From positions 124,001 to 188,000 of the forward strand of contig NZ_QLLT01000004.1 of the NCBI RefSeq assembly GCF_003259315.1: DNA of 64,000 nt, in the 5' to 3' direction. The notes under the pieces were generated by a model. It was not told the origin of the DNA, made no database searches, and saw only the letters and a list, made by a program, of their open reading frames with translations. Position numbers and translations under genes: made by a program. The stretch's first letter is position 1, and each line of letters opens with the position of its first letter. Origin of the DNA: Kitasatospora sp. SolWspMP-SS2h (GTDB lineage Bacteria > Actinomycetota > Actinomycetes > Streptomycetales > Streptomycetaceae). Shown piece after piece: positions 16,548 to 25,143 of the stretch.

Positions 16548-19500
16548 GCCGGTTGTCCTTCCTCGGCGCGAGCGGTTCGGGCGGTGAGGGTGAGCGCGGC
16601 AGCGCGGGCCAGGCGGTGGCAGGTGCGCTCGCTGGCCGGGTTGAGGCCCACGGCGCGGGCGTGGTGCAGGTGCAGCAGCGAGCCGAGGACGTCGGCGGGC
16701 TCCAACTCCCCGTCCCGGCCGAGCGCCCTGCGGTAGTCGGCCAGCTTCTTGGCCCGCACCCCCCACACCAGGGCGAGGAGGCGGCCCTCCTCGGTGAGTT
16801 CCAACCGGTCCGGGCGATCGGCGAGTTCGGCGGCCAGCCGCGACGCGGCGCGCGGCAGCGCGATCTCGCTGCGCCTGGGCACCCGCTCCAGCAGCCAGGC
16901 GTGGCCGGCCTCCCTGCCCAGCAGCGCGGTGGCGAGGTCGAGCATGCTCGCCGCCGTCACGGTGGCCGGATCGGTGGAGGTGGCGCGCTGGTAGGCGAGT
17001 TGGGCCAGCACCGCTCGGGAATCGAGGGAGAAGAACTCCTCCGCCACCCGCAGCGCCGCCCCGCGCCCGTACCGGCCGGCCTCCGGCAGGTAGGTGTCGA
17101 TCTCCAGCCGCGTGAGCAGGCCCTCCTCCCGCATCTGCTGGGCCCACTTGCCGATGCGCTCGGCGGCCAGCGACCACGCGGCGACGGCGGAGACGGGGAT
17201 GCGCAGGCGCACGTGCGGTTCGGGGTCGGTGTGCCGCAGGAACCACCACTGCGGCGGCACCACCCAGCCAGCAGCCAACCCCGGTACTCGAGAGAGGAGT
17301 TCGTCGGCGCGGCGCGGGTTGCCGAACAGGCGGGCCGACAGCCACCCGGACGCGCCCGGTAGGTGCCCGGACCGGACGGTGACCGGCCTCCCGGGGCGCG
17401 GGCGAGCGGCGGGCAGCGGCGGGCGGGTGGAGTGCAACTGCACGGTGACCTCGTGGGCCCGGCCGCACCACCGGTTGTTGACTGCCCGCGGGGCCTCGAT
17501 CAGGACCGCGGTCGGCTCCCGCAGCAGGTGATCGCGCAGCAGCACCAGGTGCTCCGGCAGGCACAGGTCCAGCGGCAGCCGAAGGTTGTTCTGCGACAGG
17601 TGCACCGTCGCCGGGACGTTGTAGCGGGCGATCCACTCGCTCGCCGCCGCCTGCCACTCCTCCCAGTCGGCGTCCTTGCCGGGCAGGTCGGCGGCGGGCA
17701 GGTGCCAGCGCGCCGGCGACAGCACCACCTCCCCGTAGCGCATCCGCGGCAGGTAGGGCAGCCGCCCGGCCGCGCCCCAGTTGAACGTGGTCAGCCACGG
17801 GGTGTGGGCGTGGGTGATCTCGCACAGGAACCGCACCAGCGGGTCGGTGTTCGCGCGGAAGTCCACCGCGTTGAGCGCCCGCACCTCCACCGGACGGCGG
17901 TCGGAGAGCCGCACCAGCCACATCCGCCGCTCGTCCGCGCACACCCCTAAGTCCTCCAGCCGCAGCACCGATCCGATCTGCGGGAACTCGCCCAACGCCA
18001 GCAGCGGCAGCAGAGCCGGGGCCCGGGAGACGTTCTCCGCGCGGGCGTACAGCGGGGGCGCGGAGACCTGCACCACCAGCGCGTCGGCCCGCAGCGGCGG
18101 CGCGGCGGCGATCGCCGCCTCCAGCTCGCGGCGGCGCTCGGGCTCCAGCAGGTACAGGAACCGGCCCGCGGTCGTGCCCGCCCCACGCGGCACCGCCTGC
18201 ACCACCGGGGCAAACTGCGCAGCCCCGTAGGTGAACAGCCCTACACCGTAGGCCGAAAGCCGCACCGTCAGCTCGGCATGCGGCTGCACCGCCCCGTCGG
18301 GCACCGGGTCCGGAGCGAGGCGCTCCAGCAGCGGGCCCTGGAGGTCGACCTGGTCCAGCCGCTCGACAACGGCCATCTGAGCCAGCGCCAGAAGCTGGGC
18401 GTCGCGCCGCCCGAACTTCGGCTGCACGTCGGGCAGCACCGAGTCCCGGTAGCGGGCGGGGAATCCCATCCCGGTGTCCGGGTTCACCAGCTCGACCACC
18501 GGCACCACCGCGCCCGGCCCGAACCGCTCGGCGAAGCGGCGGTGGTAGTCCACCCACGCCGGGTGCCCATTCGGGAACGGCGACAGCCGGGTCAGCACCT
18601 CGGCCGCGCCGGCCACCAGCGACGCCACCCGCCGGGGCAGCGCCGCGGGACCGGCGTCCAGGTGCAGGTCCACCATCAGCGGCGACGGCCCGTCCGGGAC
18701 CCCGCCCGGCTGGCGGGTCAGCTGCCGGGTCAACCCGGTCCGCAGCGTCCGCTGGGCCGTCGGGTCGTCCAGCTCGTTGTGCCGGGTCAGCTGCCCGCGC
18801 ACCGTTCGAAGGGTGTTCCAGGTGGCTTCGGCGGCGGGGACCTGGTCGAGGCCGGTGGTGCGGGCGATGGCGAACAGGTGGCCGAGCGGGTCGGTCGCGG
18901 TCGTCGGCAGCCGCAGGATGCTGATCAGGAAGCCCTGGCGCACCAGCTCGCCGAGCATCGCGCGCACCGTGTCCGCCGGGACGGCCGGGAAGCGGTCGGC
19001 GAGTTCGCCGAGCGTCACCGACAGCGGGCCGTCGGCCGCCTCCAGCACGGCCAGCACCGGGGCGGTGGCGCGGACGGACACCTCCGCCGGTTCTCCGTCC
19101 TGGAGGTTGCGGGTCATCGGCAGGACGACGCGGCCACCGCGGAGCACCCGCAGCTGGTTGGCCGTCACCGGCAGCAGATCGCCGACAGCTTCCTCCAACT
19201 CCCGCACCACGGAGGCCAGCCAGCGCGCGTCGGGCCGCGCCACCGCCCGGGACGCACCCCAGCGGGGCGCGGCGGCGGACTCGCCGAAGGGCACCGCGGT
19301 CACCCCGGCGAACAGCCCGAAGGGCGTCGCCCGCTGCTGGCGCAGCGCGTACTGCATCACCGAGGCCGTCAGCCGGCGTAGCCGCCGCCGGGGTACGTGG
19401 TCGAAGTTGAAGACCACCTCGCGCACCCGGGCGGCCAGCTGCGGGCCTGCGGCGATCTCGACCGCCGCGGCGAAGTCGGCGTCCGCCCAGACGTGCTGGA

Positions 19501-19624
19501 GCCAAGCGCGCCAGTTCGCGGTGGCGTGGGGGTCGGTGTCGGCGAGGTCGGGCCACCAGGACGGCCCGGCTCCGGCCGGGCGGGCGGCGGCCCGTAACAG
19601 GGCCGGTCCTGCGACGGCGTACAC
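16544..19624 (-). CDS. Class I lantibiotic dehydratase (LanB)
   Basis: The 1026-aa protein has an N-terminal glutamylation domain: FNFDHVPRRRLRRLTASVMQ, TPFGLFAGVTAVPFGE near residue 110, and GMGFPARYRDSVLP. A C-terminal elimination domain has WWFLRHTDPEPHVRLRI and LEIDTYLPEAGRYGRG. LanB enzymes use glutamyl-tRNA to glutamylate Ser/Thr and then eliminate it to form dehydroamino acids. GTG 19624 is chosen because GAGG lies 9 bp upstream and VYAVAGPALLRAA matches the usual N terminus. It is separated from the precursor gene by a hairpin. Confidence 0.92.
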   Translation of the reverse strand: MYAVAGPALLRAAARPAGAGPSWWPDLADTDPHATANWRAWLQHVWADADFAAAVEIAAGPQLAARVREVVFNFDHVPRRRLRRLTASVMQYALRQQRATPFGLFAGVTAVPFGESAAAPRWGASRAVARPDARWLASVVRELEEAVGDLLPVTANQLRVLRGGRVVLPMTRNLQDGEPAEVSVRATAPVLAVLEAADGPLSVTLGELADRFPAVPADTVRAMLGELVRQGFLISILRLPTTATDPLGHLFAIARTTGLDQVPAAEATWNTLRTVRGQLTRHNELDDPTAQRTLRTGLTRQLTRQPGGVPDGPSPLMVDLHLDAGPAALPRRVASLVAGAAEVLTRLSPFPNGHPAWVDYHRRFAERFGPGAVVPVVELVNPDTGMGFPARYRDSVLPDVQPKFGRRDAQLLALAQMAVVERLDQVDLQGPLLERLAPDPVPDGAVQPHAELTVRLSAYGVGLFTYGAAQFAPVVQAVPRGAGTTAGRFLYLLEPERRRELEAAIAAAPPLRADALVVQVSAPPLYARAENVSRAPALLPLLALGEFPQIGSVLRLEDLGVCADERRMWLVRLSDRRPVEVRALNAVDFRANTDPLVRFLCEITHAHTPWLTTFNWGAAGRLPYLPRMRYGEVVLSPARWHLPAADLPGKDADWEEWQAAASEWIARYNVPATVHLSQNNLRLPLDLCLPEHLVLLRDHLLREPTAVLIEAPRAVNNRWCGRAHEVTVQLHSTRPPLPAARPRPGRPVTVRSGHLPGASGWLSARLFGNPRRADELLSRVPGLAAGWVVPPQWWFLRHTDPEPHVRLRIPVSAVAAWSLAAERIGKWAQQMREEGLLTRLEIDTYLPEAGRYGRGAALRVAEEFFSLDSRAVLAQLAYQRATSTDPATVTAASMLDLATALLGREAGHAWLLERVPRRSEIALPRAASRLAAELADRPDRLELTEEGRLLALVWGVRAKKLADYRRALGRDGELEPADVLGSLLHLHHARAVGLNPASERTCHRLARAAALTLTARTARAEEGQPA

Positions 19625-19673
19625 GGGTATTCGCCTCGATTCCGGGAGATTTCGGGAGGTTTCAGAAACGCCG

Positions 19674-19714
19674 GGGCCCGGCGTGCGGCGGCTTGACGAC
19701 CGCACGCCGGGCCC
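19674..19714 (-). terminator. Attenuating hairpin between precursor and dehydratase genes
   Basis: Arms 19674-19688 (GGGCCCGGCGTGCGG) and 19700-19714 are perfectly complementary over 15 bp with an 11-nt loop. It lies 23 bp after the precursor stop and 50 bp before the lanB start on the same strand. Such a partial terminator typically lets the short precursor mRNA outnumber the enzyme mRNA. Confidence 0.75.
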
Positions 19715-19736
19715 GGTCACACGGGGAGAGGAGCGG

Positions 19737-19901
19737 TCAGACGTTGCCGCCGAACGAGGCGCAGGCGGTGCCCGAGCAGGTGCTGCCGCAGCCGTCGTCG
19801 GTGGAGCGCAGCAGCGCGGCCACCGGGTCGGCGCCCTCGACGATCGTCACGTCGAGCTCGAAGTCGCTCGCGGCGGCGGTGCCGGTGATGGTGGTGCTCA
19901 T
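19737..19901 (-). CDS. FxLD family lanthipeptide precursor
   Basis: A 54-aa peptide has leader MSTTITGTAAASDFELDVTI, with the FxLD motif as FELD at residues 14-17. A Cys/Ser/Thr-rich C-terminal core follows, with CGSTCSGTACASF holding three Cys and several Ser/Thr. The leader FxLD motif recruits LanB. The core would be dehydrated and cyclised to up to three thioether rings. A strong ribosome binding site (AAGGAGGAAG) precedes ATG 19901. It is very short and easily missed, but it lies first among the modification genes and just after the FxLD methyltransferase, as expected. The mature target is unknown. Confidence 0.92.
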   Translation of the reverse strand: MSTTITGTAAASDFELDVTIVEGADPVAALLRSTDDGCGSTCSGTACASFGGNV

Positions 19902-19944
19902 GGTGCTTCCTCCTTGAGTCGGTGGTGCAGGACCTGGCCGCGGA

Positions 19945-21177
19945 CTACGGCCAGGAGATCGTGAGCCGGACGTGGGTCTTGTCGATGACCAGCCCGTCCG
20001 GAAGCTGGTCGTTGGGGATGCCGATCGGCTGGGCGGTGAAGACCGGGCCGTCGCCGGTGCGGTGCTCGCGGTCCCACTTGCGCACCTCGGTGTTGATCAG
20101 GGCGGCCAGGGGCCCCCCTTCGGGGCCGAAGCCGTGCGCGCCGAACTCGAACTCCGCCGGGTCTTCGCTGATCCTGCGCAGCGCGAGGTAGGCGAGGCTG
20201 TCGCCCTCCACGATCACCGGGCACGCCATCCGGTTCGCCGGGGCGACCGTCTTGGTGTCCAGCTCGGGGTCCACGGACATCAGGCCGAAGCCGGGCAGCG
20301 AGGACGCCAGCCACAGGTACAGGGAGTCGAAGGGCTCCTGGTTGGCGATCGTCACCCCGCTCCACCACTCCGCGCGGGGCGTCTCCAGCACGCCGCCCAG
20401 GCGGCTGGTGTCCGGGCGCTCCAGCTCGTCGAAGCGCAGCCCGACCTCCTTCGTGCCGCGTGGCAGCACCAGGAACTCGTCGTGCGCGTCCGCGCCTTGG
20501 ATCTTGACGAACCCGGAGACAGTCGCGGACACGCTCACCAGCCGCTCGCCCTCCCGGCGGAAGGTGATCGAGCGGGTCAGCCCGTGCATCCGCAGCGGCA
20601 CGGTGATCGTCCCGCCCTCGACCAGAGCGCCAGTCCACGCCGGCGGCAGGTCCCACGCCCCCACCGTCACGACGATCCGGTCGAACGGGCCGCCCTCCAC
20701 CTGCCCGGAGCCGTCCGCCAGCACCACCCGCACCCGCTCGTACCCGGCCTCCGCGAGGTACTTCTCCGCACGCTCGGTGACGAACGGGTCGATGTCGACC
20801 GTCACCACCTCGCCTGCCGGGCCGACGAGTTCGGCAATCAGCGCCGCGTTGTAACCACCCGACCCGACCTCCAGCACCCGCATCCCCGGCCGCACGTCCG
20901 CCTGCTCCAGCATCTGCGCCTGGATCCGCGCGGCCGACACCGAACTGACCGCCAGCCCGTACTCGTTCCGCTTGGTCACCAGCGCCCGCTCGGGCTCGTA
21001 CGCCTCCGCCAACGCCGCCTCTGGGGCGAACACGTGCCGGGGCACGGCCAGCAGCGCCTCCGCGACAGCGGCCGAGCGCACCGAGCCCGCTGCCCGTAGC
21101 GCCTCGACCATCGCCACACGCGGCGCCTCGTCCCTGTCCGGCAACGACCGGCCGATGGAATCTGCCAAGGTGGACAT
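19945..21177 (-). CDS. Methyltransferase of the FxLD system (protein L-isoaspartyl methyltransferase-like)
   Basis: The 410-aa protein has a PCMT-type SAM-binding domain: LLAVPRHVFAPEAALAEAYE, VLEVGSGGYNAALIAELVG (motif I, about residues 105-123), and VVTVDIDPFVTERAEKYL. A roughly 190-aa C-terminal extension follows that is specific to methyltransferases linked to FxLD lanthipeptides. Relatives methylate an aspartate in the peptide and may lead to aspartimide formation. ATG 21177 has GAGGAG upstream. It is the first gene of the minus-strand biosynthetic operon, 43 bp before the precursor. Confidence 0.9.
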   Translation of the reverse strand: MSTLADSIGRSLPDRDEAPRVAMVEALRAAGSVRSAAVAEALLAVPRHVFAPEAALAEAYEPERALVTKRNEYGLAVSSVSAARIQAQMLEQADVRPGMRVLEVGSGGYNAALIAELVGPAGEVVTVDIDPFVTERAEKYLAEAGYERVRVVLADGSGQVEGGPFDRIVVTVGAWDLPPAWTGALVEGGTITVPLRMHGLTRSITFRREGERLVSVSATVSGFVKIQGADAHDEFLVLPRGTKEVGLRFDELERPDTSRLGGVLETPRAEWWSGVTIANQEPFDSLYLWLASSLPGFGLMSVDPELDTKTVAPANRMACPVIVEGDSLAYLALRRISEDPAEFEFGAHGFGPEGGPLAALINTEVRKWDREHRTGDGPVFTAQPIGIPNDQLPDGLVIDKTHVRLTISWP

Positions 21178-21355
21178 CGTTCTCCTCTTGATCTGCCGCA
21201 TGGGTGCGGCACCGTTCCGGAGCGGGACATGGCCACGTCCCAACTCCCTTTGCGGAAAAGTCATCAGCGCGTGCCCGGAGCAGCACACCGCAGCGCCAGG
21301 CCGCCGTCGCCGAGCGATGCGAACACCAGGCGACCGCCCTCCGAGGCGCGCCCAC

Positions 21356-21790
21356 TCAAGCGGCCTCCCCGACACCCGAGTGCTGCGGCTGCCCCGACAG
21401 CCGGGCCCACACGGCCTTCGCGCCGAGATCGACCGTCACGCCCCAGTCATCGGACAGATCGGCAACCAGCAGAAGCCCCTGCCCGTCCACGCGCACACCG
21501 GCGGGGCGCGGACACGGTCGGAGTTCGGACCGGTTGTCGCGGACCTCCAACCAGCAGTCACCGCCGACCTCCTGGAGCCGCACGGGCACGACCTCGCCGT
21601 CACGGCAGGCGTGGCGGATGGCGTTGGTGACCAACTCCGAGCAGATCAGGACCATGTCGTCGATGCGCTCCGGAGCCCACCCCCACCCCAGGAGGGTCCG
21701 CCGGACAGCGCCACGGGCCAGTCGGGCCGATGCCGGTGTCGCCGGAAACTCCTGCTCCCACAGCCGGAGCCCCTGTACTGTCACGTCCAC
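21356..21790 (-). CDS. HATPase_c_2 ATP-binding protein (anti-sigma kinase-like)
   Basis: The 144-aa protein has a single GHKL ATPase domain: ELVTNAIRHACRDGEVV (N box, Glu/Asn) near residue 60 and DGQGLLLVADLSDDWGV (G box) near 105. Streptomyces uses many such short ATP-binding proteins beside helix-turn-helix regulators, as anti-sigma or protein kinase-like switches. It is divergent from the XRE/TPR regulator and just upstream of the FxLD methyltransferase. The likely role is control of the lanthipeptide cluster. GTG 21790 starts it. Confidence 0.82.
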   Translation of the reverse strand: MDVTVQGLRLWEQEFPATPASARLARGAVRRTLLGWGWAPERIDDMVLICSELVTNAIRHACRDGEVVPVRLQEVGGDCWLEVRDNRSELRPCPRPAGVRVDGQGLLLVADLSDDWGVTVDLGAKAVWARLSGQPQHSGVGEAA

Positions 21791-21936
21791 GCCCGCTCCC
21801 TCCGCCGTCTCCGGTCGCTACCTCACGAACCGCACGGTTGTCCCGGCAGTTGGTGTTCGGACGGTGCCGCCCGCTTGCTCAAGACAACCGTGGTTGGCGA
21901 CCGGGAGTAAGGTGTTGGCCACTCCCAGCGGTTTAA

Positions 21937-21949
21937 CCCGTTTAACGGG
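21937..21949. promoter_or_regulatory. Operator candidate before the XRE/TPR regulator gene
   Basis: CCCGTTTAACGGG is a perfect 13-bp palindrome around a central T. A second GTTTAAC lies just upstream at 21931-21937. It sits 15 bp before the regulator start, so occupancy would repress it. Autoregulation is plausible. Confidence 0.5.
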
Positions 21950-21964
21950 AAGTCAGGGGACGTG

Positions 21965-23356
21965 ATGGCGAAGGAAGTTCGGGTCAACGAGCGCCTGCAG
22001 CAGGCCATCAGGGAATCCCGGATGACGTACGATCGCCTGGCCCTGGAGCTGGGCATCGTCGCAGGTCGACACGGTGACGACGCCCGCCCGGGCAAGTCGT
22101 TGATCAGCCACTGGGTGCGCTACAGCGTGGTGCCGTCGGGGGACATGCCGTCCTACCTCGCCGCCGTGCTGTCCCGCCGGCTCGGGCGGACCGTCACCCC
22201 GGCCGACCTTGGCCTGGCCGAAGAGGTGAGCGATCTTCGGGAGTGGGGCTTGGATACGCTGAGCGTCCTGGCCGATCTCCGACGAATCGACGTGGACGAC
22301 GTGGAAGTGGATCGCAGCACCGCCCTCCAGCTGATGGCCTACTCCGTCGGCGCGCTCGCACTTCCCGCCGAGAGCTTGTGGGAGTCGATGGCGCGCACGG
22401 GCGAGGCACGCGGACGAGCCGGTGGCCGACGGGTCGGTGAAGCGGACGTCGAGGCGGTCCGCGACATGACCGGCCTGTTCTCCCAGGTCGACCAGCGACG
22501 CGGCGGCGGCCACGCCCGCACCGCCGTGGTGCAGTACCTCACCAGCGACGTCGCACGATTCTTGAAGGGCGCCTTCGCCTCGGAGCGGACGCGTCGGCAG
22601 ATGTTCTCCGCCGCGGCCGAACTCGCCTACGTGGCAGGCTGGATGGCCTTCGACAGCGCCGACCACGCCGCAGCCCAGACCTACTTCGGGCAGGCGGTCC
22701 GGTTGGCGGCCGAGGCCGACGACCCGGCGATGGCCGGCCACGTCCTGCGGGCGATGGCCCACCAGGCCCTCGACCTCGGGCACCCGAAGCAGGCGCTCGA
22801 CCTCGCTGCGGCGTCCATCAGCGGAGACCGGTACGCACTCGCCTGCCCGCGCGAACGCGCGCTGCTCGGGGTGATCCACGCCCGGGGCCTGGCGGCGACC
22901 GGCCGGCACACGGCCGCCACCGGCGCCCTGCTCCAGGCCCAGCGCGACCTCGCCGCCGCGGCACTGGGCGACGACGAACCGGCCCGGGTGTTCTTCTTCG
23001 GCGAGGCGAGCCTGGCGCACGAAACCGCCTCCGCCCTGCGCGACATAGGCGATCTCGCCGGTGCGGTGAAGGAGTTCCGACACAGCGTCGAGACCCGCAA
23101 GGCCAGCTCCTTCGCCCGGACGCACGCCGTCACCCTCGGCTACCTGGGTGCCGTCCACGTCCGGCTCAAGAACATCGAGGAAGCCTGCACCGTCTGGTCG
23201 GACGCCCTGGACGCCATGGAGCCCGTCCGGTCCGGGCGGACCCGGCAGACCGCCACGCACATGCGCACCGCCCTCTCGCCGTTCCGGCAGCGCGGCATCC
23301 GCAGCATCGACCGGGTCGACAGCCGGGCGGCCGCCTACCTGGAAGCCACCGCGTGA
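21965..23356 (+). CDS. XRE-like helix-turn-helix regulator with TPR domain
   Basis: The 463-aa protein has an N-terminal helix-turn-helix (VNERLQQAIRESRMTYDRLA to SLISHWVRYSVVPSG, residues about 6-60). A long helical TPR-like part follows with DHAAAQTYFGQAVRLAAEAD, GHPKQALDLAAASISG and GDLAGAVKEFRHSVETRKAS. Such proteins read a small signal or peptide through the TPR part and switch neighbouring clusters. It is divergent from the HATPase and FxLD genes with a palindrome at its promoter, so it is the likely regulator. ATG 21965 (or GTG 21962) follows AGGGGA. It reads toward the trmO-like gene 44 bp downstream. Confidence 0.83.
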   Translation: MAKEVRVNERLQQAIRESRMTYDRLALELGIVAGRHGDDARPGKSLISHWVRYSVVPSGDMPSYLAAVLSRRLGRTVTPADLGLAEEVSDLREWGLDTLSVLADLRRIDVDDVEVDRSTALQLMAYSVGALALPAESLWESMARTGEARGRAGGRRVGEADVEAVRDMTGLFSQVDQRRGGGHARTAVVQYLTSDVARFLKGAFASERTRRQMFSAAAELAYVAGWMAFDSADHAAAQTYFGQAVRLAAEADDPAMAGHVLRAMAHQALDLGHPKQALDLAAASISGDRYALACPRERALLGVIHARGLAATGRHTAATGALLQAQRDLAAAALGDDEPARVFFFGEASLAHETASALRDIGDLAGAVKEFRHSVETRKASSFARTHAVTLGYLGAVHVRLKNIEEACTVWSDALDAMEPVRSGRTRQTATHMRTALSPFRQRGIRSIDRVDSRAAAYLEATA

Positions 23357-23400
23357 ACCGACGTACCGTCACCACCCCGACCGCAGGAGGAGAACCGATC

Positions 23401-23904
23401 ATGACCGACCGCGAGGTGTTCGAAGTCGAGGCCCTCGGCCACGTGGTGGGCGGCCGCACCGAGCCCACCGACGACTTCTGGGGCGGCACCCGGGCGATCA
23501 TCCGACTCGACGGCACCCGCTTCACCGCCGACGCCACCAAGGGGCTCGAGGACTTCTCCCACCTGGAGGTCGTCTTCCGCTTCCACCTCACCGACCCCAC
23601 CGACCTCAACCTCGGTGCCCGCCGCCCGCGCGACAACCCCGACTGGCCCGAGGTCGGCATCTTCGGCCACCGCAACATGCGCCGCCTGAACTGGCTCGGC
23701 GTCTCGCGCTGCCGACTCCTCAAGGTCGACGGCCTGGACCTCCACGTCGAGGACCTCGACGCCGTCGACGGCACCCCGATCCTCGACGTGAAGCCCTGGT
23801 TCGTCGACTTCGGTCCCCGCGGTGAGATCCACCAGGCACAGTGGACCACCGACATGCTGGGCGAGTACTTCGCCCCGGGCGAGGACGGCCGGAGCGCCGA
23901 GTAG
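23401..23904 (+). CDS. TrmO/TsaA-like SAM-dependent methyltransferase (UPF0066)
   Basis: The 167-aa protein has the TsaA/TrmO beta-barrel signatures: an ALGHVVGGRTEPTDD start, KGLEDFSHLEVVFRFH near residue 55, and DLDAVDGTPILDVKPW near 120. TrmO methylates N6 of t6A37 in tRNAs. The usual RSPFRPNPIGLS segment is replaced by RNMRRLNWLGVS, so the substrate may differ. ATG 23401 is preceded by AGGAGGAGAACC, a strong ribosome binding site. It probably shares a transcript with the regulator. A terminator follows. Confidence 0.8.
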   Translation: MTDREVFEVEALGHVVGGRTEPTDDFWGGTRAIIRLDGTRFTADATKGLEDFSHLEVVFRFHLTDPTDLNLGARRPRDNPDWPEVGIFGHRNMRRLNWLGVSRCRLLKVDGLDLHVEDLDAVDGTPILDVKPWFVDFGPRGEIHQAQWTTDMLGEYFAPGEDGRSAE

Positions 23905-23949
23905 CCGAGCGGTTAACTTCCCTCCGCGGAAGCCGAATCCTAAAGGGGA

Positions 23950-23987
23950 CGTCCGAAGCGGCCTGCTGGGCGGCCCCACTTCGGACG
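23950..23987. terminator. Terminator between trmO-like and PAP2-like genes
   Basis: CGTCCGAAG (23950-23958) and CTTCGGACG (23979-23987) pair, with an inner GGCC/GGCC extension. It separates two convergent genes. Confidence 0.7.
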
Positions 23988-24010
23988 CCCCGGGTGAGGG
24001 CGCCCGATGG

Positions 24011-24628
24011 TCAGCGCAGGAGGCCGAAGACCAGGGCCGTGACGCTGCCGAGGGCGGTGCCGGCCAGGATCTGCGCGAGGGTGTGGGCCTTGAGGACCAT
24101 GCGGGACCAGCCGATCGCCGCGGCGCCGAGCGTGGTGAGCAGCAGCCAGGGGCCGAGGGCGAGCACGAGGATCATGACGGTGCCGCCGGCGACGCTGTTG
24201 TGAAGAGAGATCTGCCAGCCGGTGGTGACGAGGAGGCTGGAGACCAGCCCCACGAGCATCGCGACGACCAACGCGGACACGTCGGACGGGGCGCCGAGGG
24301 CGTACAGCAGGATGATGCCGGTGGCGACTGACACCAGGCTGAGCACCATCGGCAGGAGTCGCTGGCGGCGGACGCGGATGTGCCTGTCGGTGAGACCGCC
24401 GCGTTTCACACCGAGCGCGATGATGCTTATCGGGACGACGCCGCAGAAGAGCGCGGCCAGCAGCCCCCAGCCGAGGCCCGACCAGGAGCGGGTGCTGTGC
24501 CAGCCGATCAGCAGCAGGAGCGCGATCACGAGGTTGGCAGGGGCAAGGACGTCTGTGACGACCCGCGCGGCCTTCTGGCGAAGTGTGCTGCCGGCGAAGG
24601 CGGGCGGAACGGGTGGTTCGAACGTCAC
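24011..24628 (-). CDS. PAP2-superfamily-like membrane protein with degenerate catalytic motif
   Basis: The 205-aa protein has about six hydrophobic segments, including APANLVIALLLLIGW, LLAALFCGVVPISIIALGV and MILVLALGPWLLLTTLG. It ends in the PAP2-type helix SRMVLKAHTLAQILAGTALG. In active PAP2 enzymes this is SRxxxxxHxxxD; here the His is kept but the Asp is Gln. The KX6RP motif is not evident, so lipid phosphatase activity is doubtful. GTG 24628 is preceded by GGAG. It is cargo of unclear benefit. Confidence 0.72.
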   Translation of the reverse strand: MTFEPPVPPAFAGSTLRQKAARVVTDVLAPANLVIALLLLIGWHSTRSWSGLGWGLLAALFCGVVPISIIALGVKRGGLTDRHIRVRRQRLLPMVLSLVSVATGIILLYALGAPSDVSALVVAMLVGLVSSLLVTTGWQISLHNSVAGGTVMILVLALGPWLLLTTLGAAAIGWSRMVLKAHTLAQILAGTALGSVTALVFGLLR

Positions 24629-25143
24629 GGGGTGGCTCCGGAAGGGCGGTCGGGTCGTATGCAACGGCGTACGCGTGTGGTCTCCGGCCGCGCATCGGCG
24701 CGGCGCTCGCGCACAGCTTCTCAACAGTGAGCGGAAGACCGTGCGAAGGGGCAAGCCAAGGTCCGTCGTGACTGGTCAGGTGGCTTAACAGGGTGGATGA
24801 GTGCCCGCGGTACGGCCTATGGTTCTGGTCCTGCCGCACACGGCAGGCAGGCTGATGGGCCGCTGCCCACGCCGACCGAAGACGATACCGGCGTCCAGAA
24901 GCACCAACTCCTGGACGCCGCACCGGCCCTCCGAAGTGGCCGATTCCCCACCGCGCGCTCGGCGGACTTCCATGCCCGAGAGACCGCCGCGCGCGCTCCT
25001 ACGAAGTACGGAGCATGGCTTGCGCGTACCCATGACGGAAACGGAAAACCCGGCATCGCCCTGTCGCAGCCGGCGCCTTCGCCCTGGTGCGCAGCCAGTC
25101 GGCAAGGTGCCTGGTGCGGGCACCGCCGCTCGGGGTCGCTGAC
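24629..25143. other. 515-bp intergenic region upstream of the replication genes
   Basis: No convincing coding frame occurs on either strand. The open stretches have poor codon bias and no ribosome binding site. The region contains minor inverted repeats (such as TGCCGCACACGGCA at about 24834) and slightly more A/T-rich tracts near 25015-25050. Lying directly before the replication-like genes it could contain their promoter or an origin, but nothing diagnostic is visible. Confidence 0.4.

Noticed and set aside
19693-19917. A plus-strand frame opposite the lanthipeptide precursor
   Set aside because: It lacks a ribosome binding site and family features, while the minus-strand 54-aa peptide has FELD, a Cys-rich core and AAGGAGGAAG.
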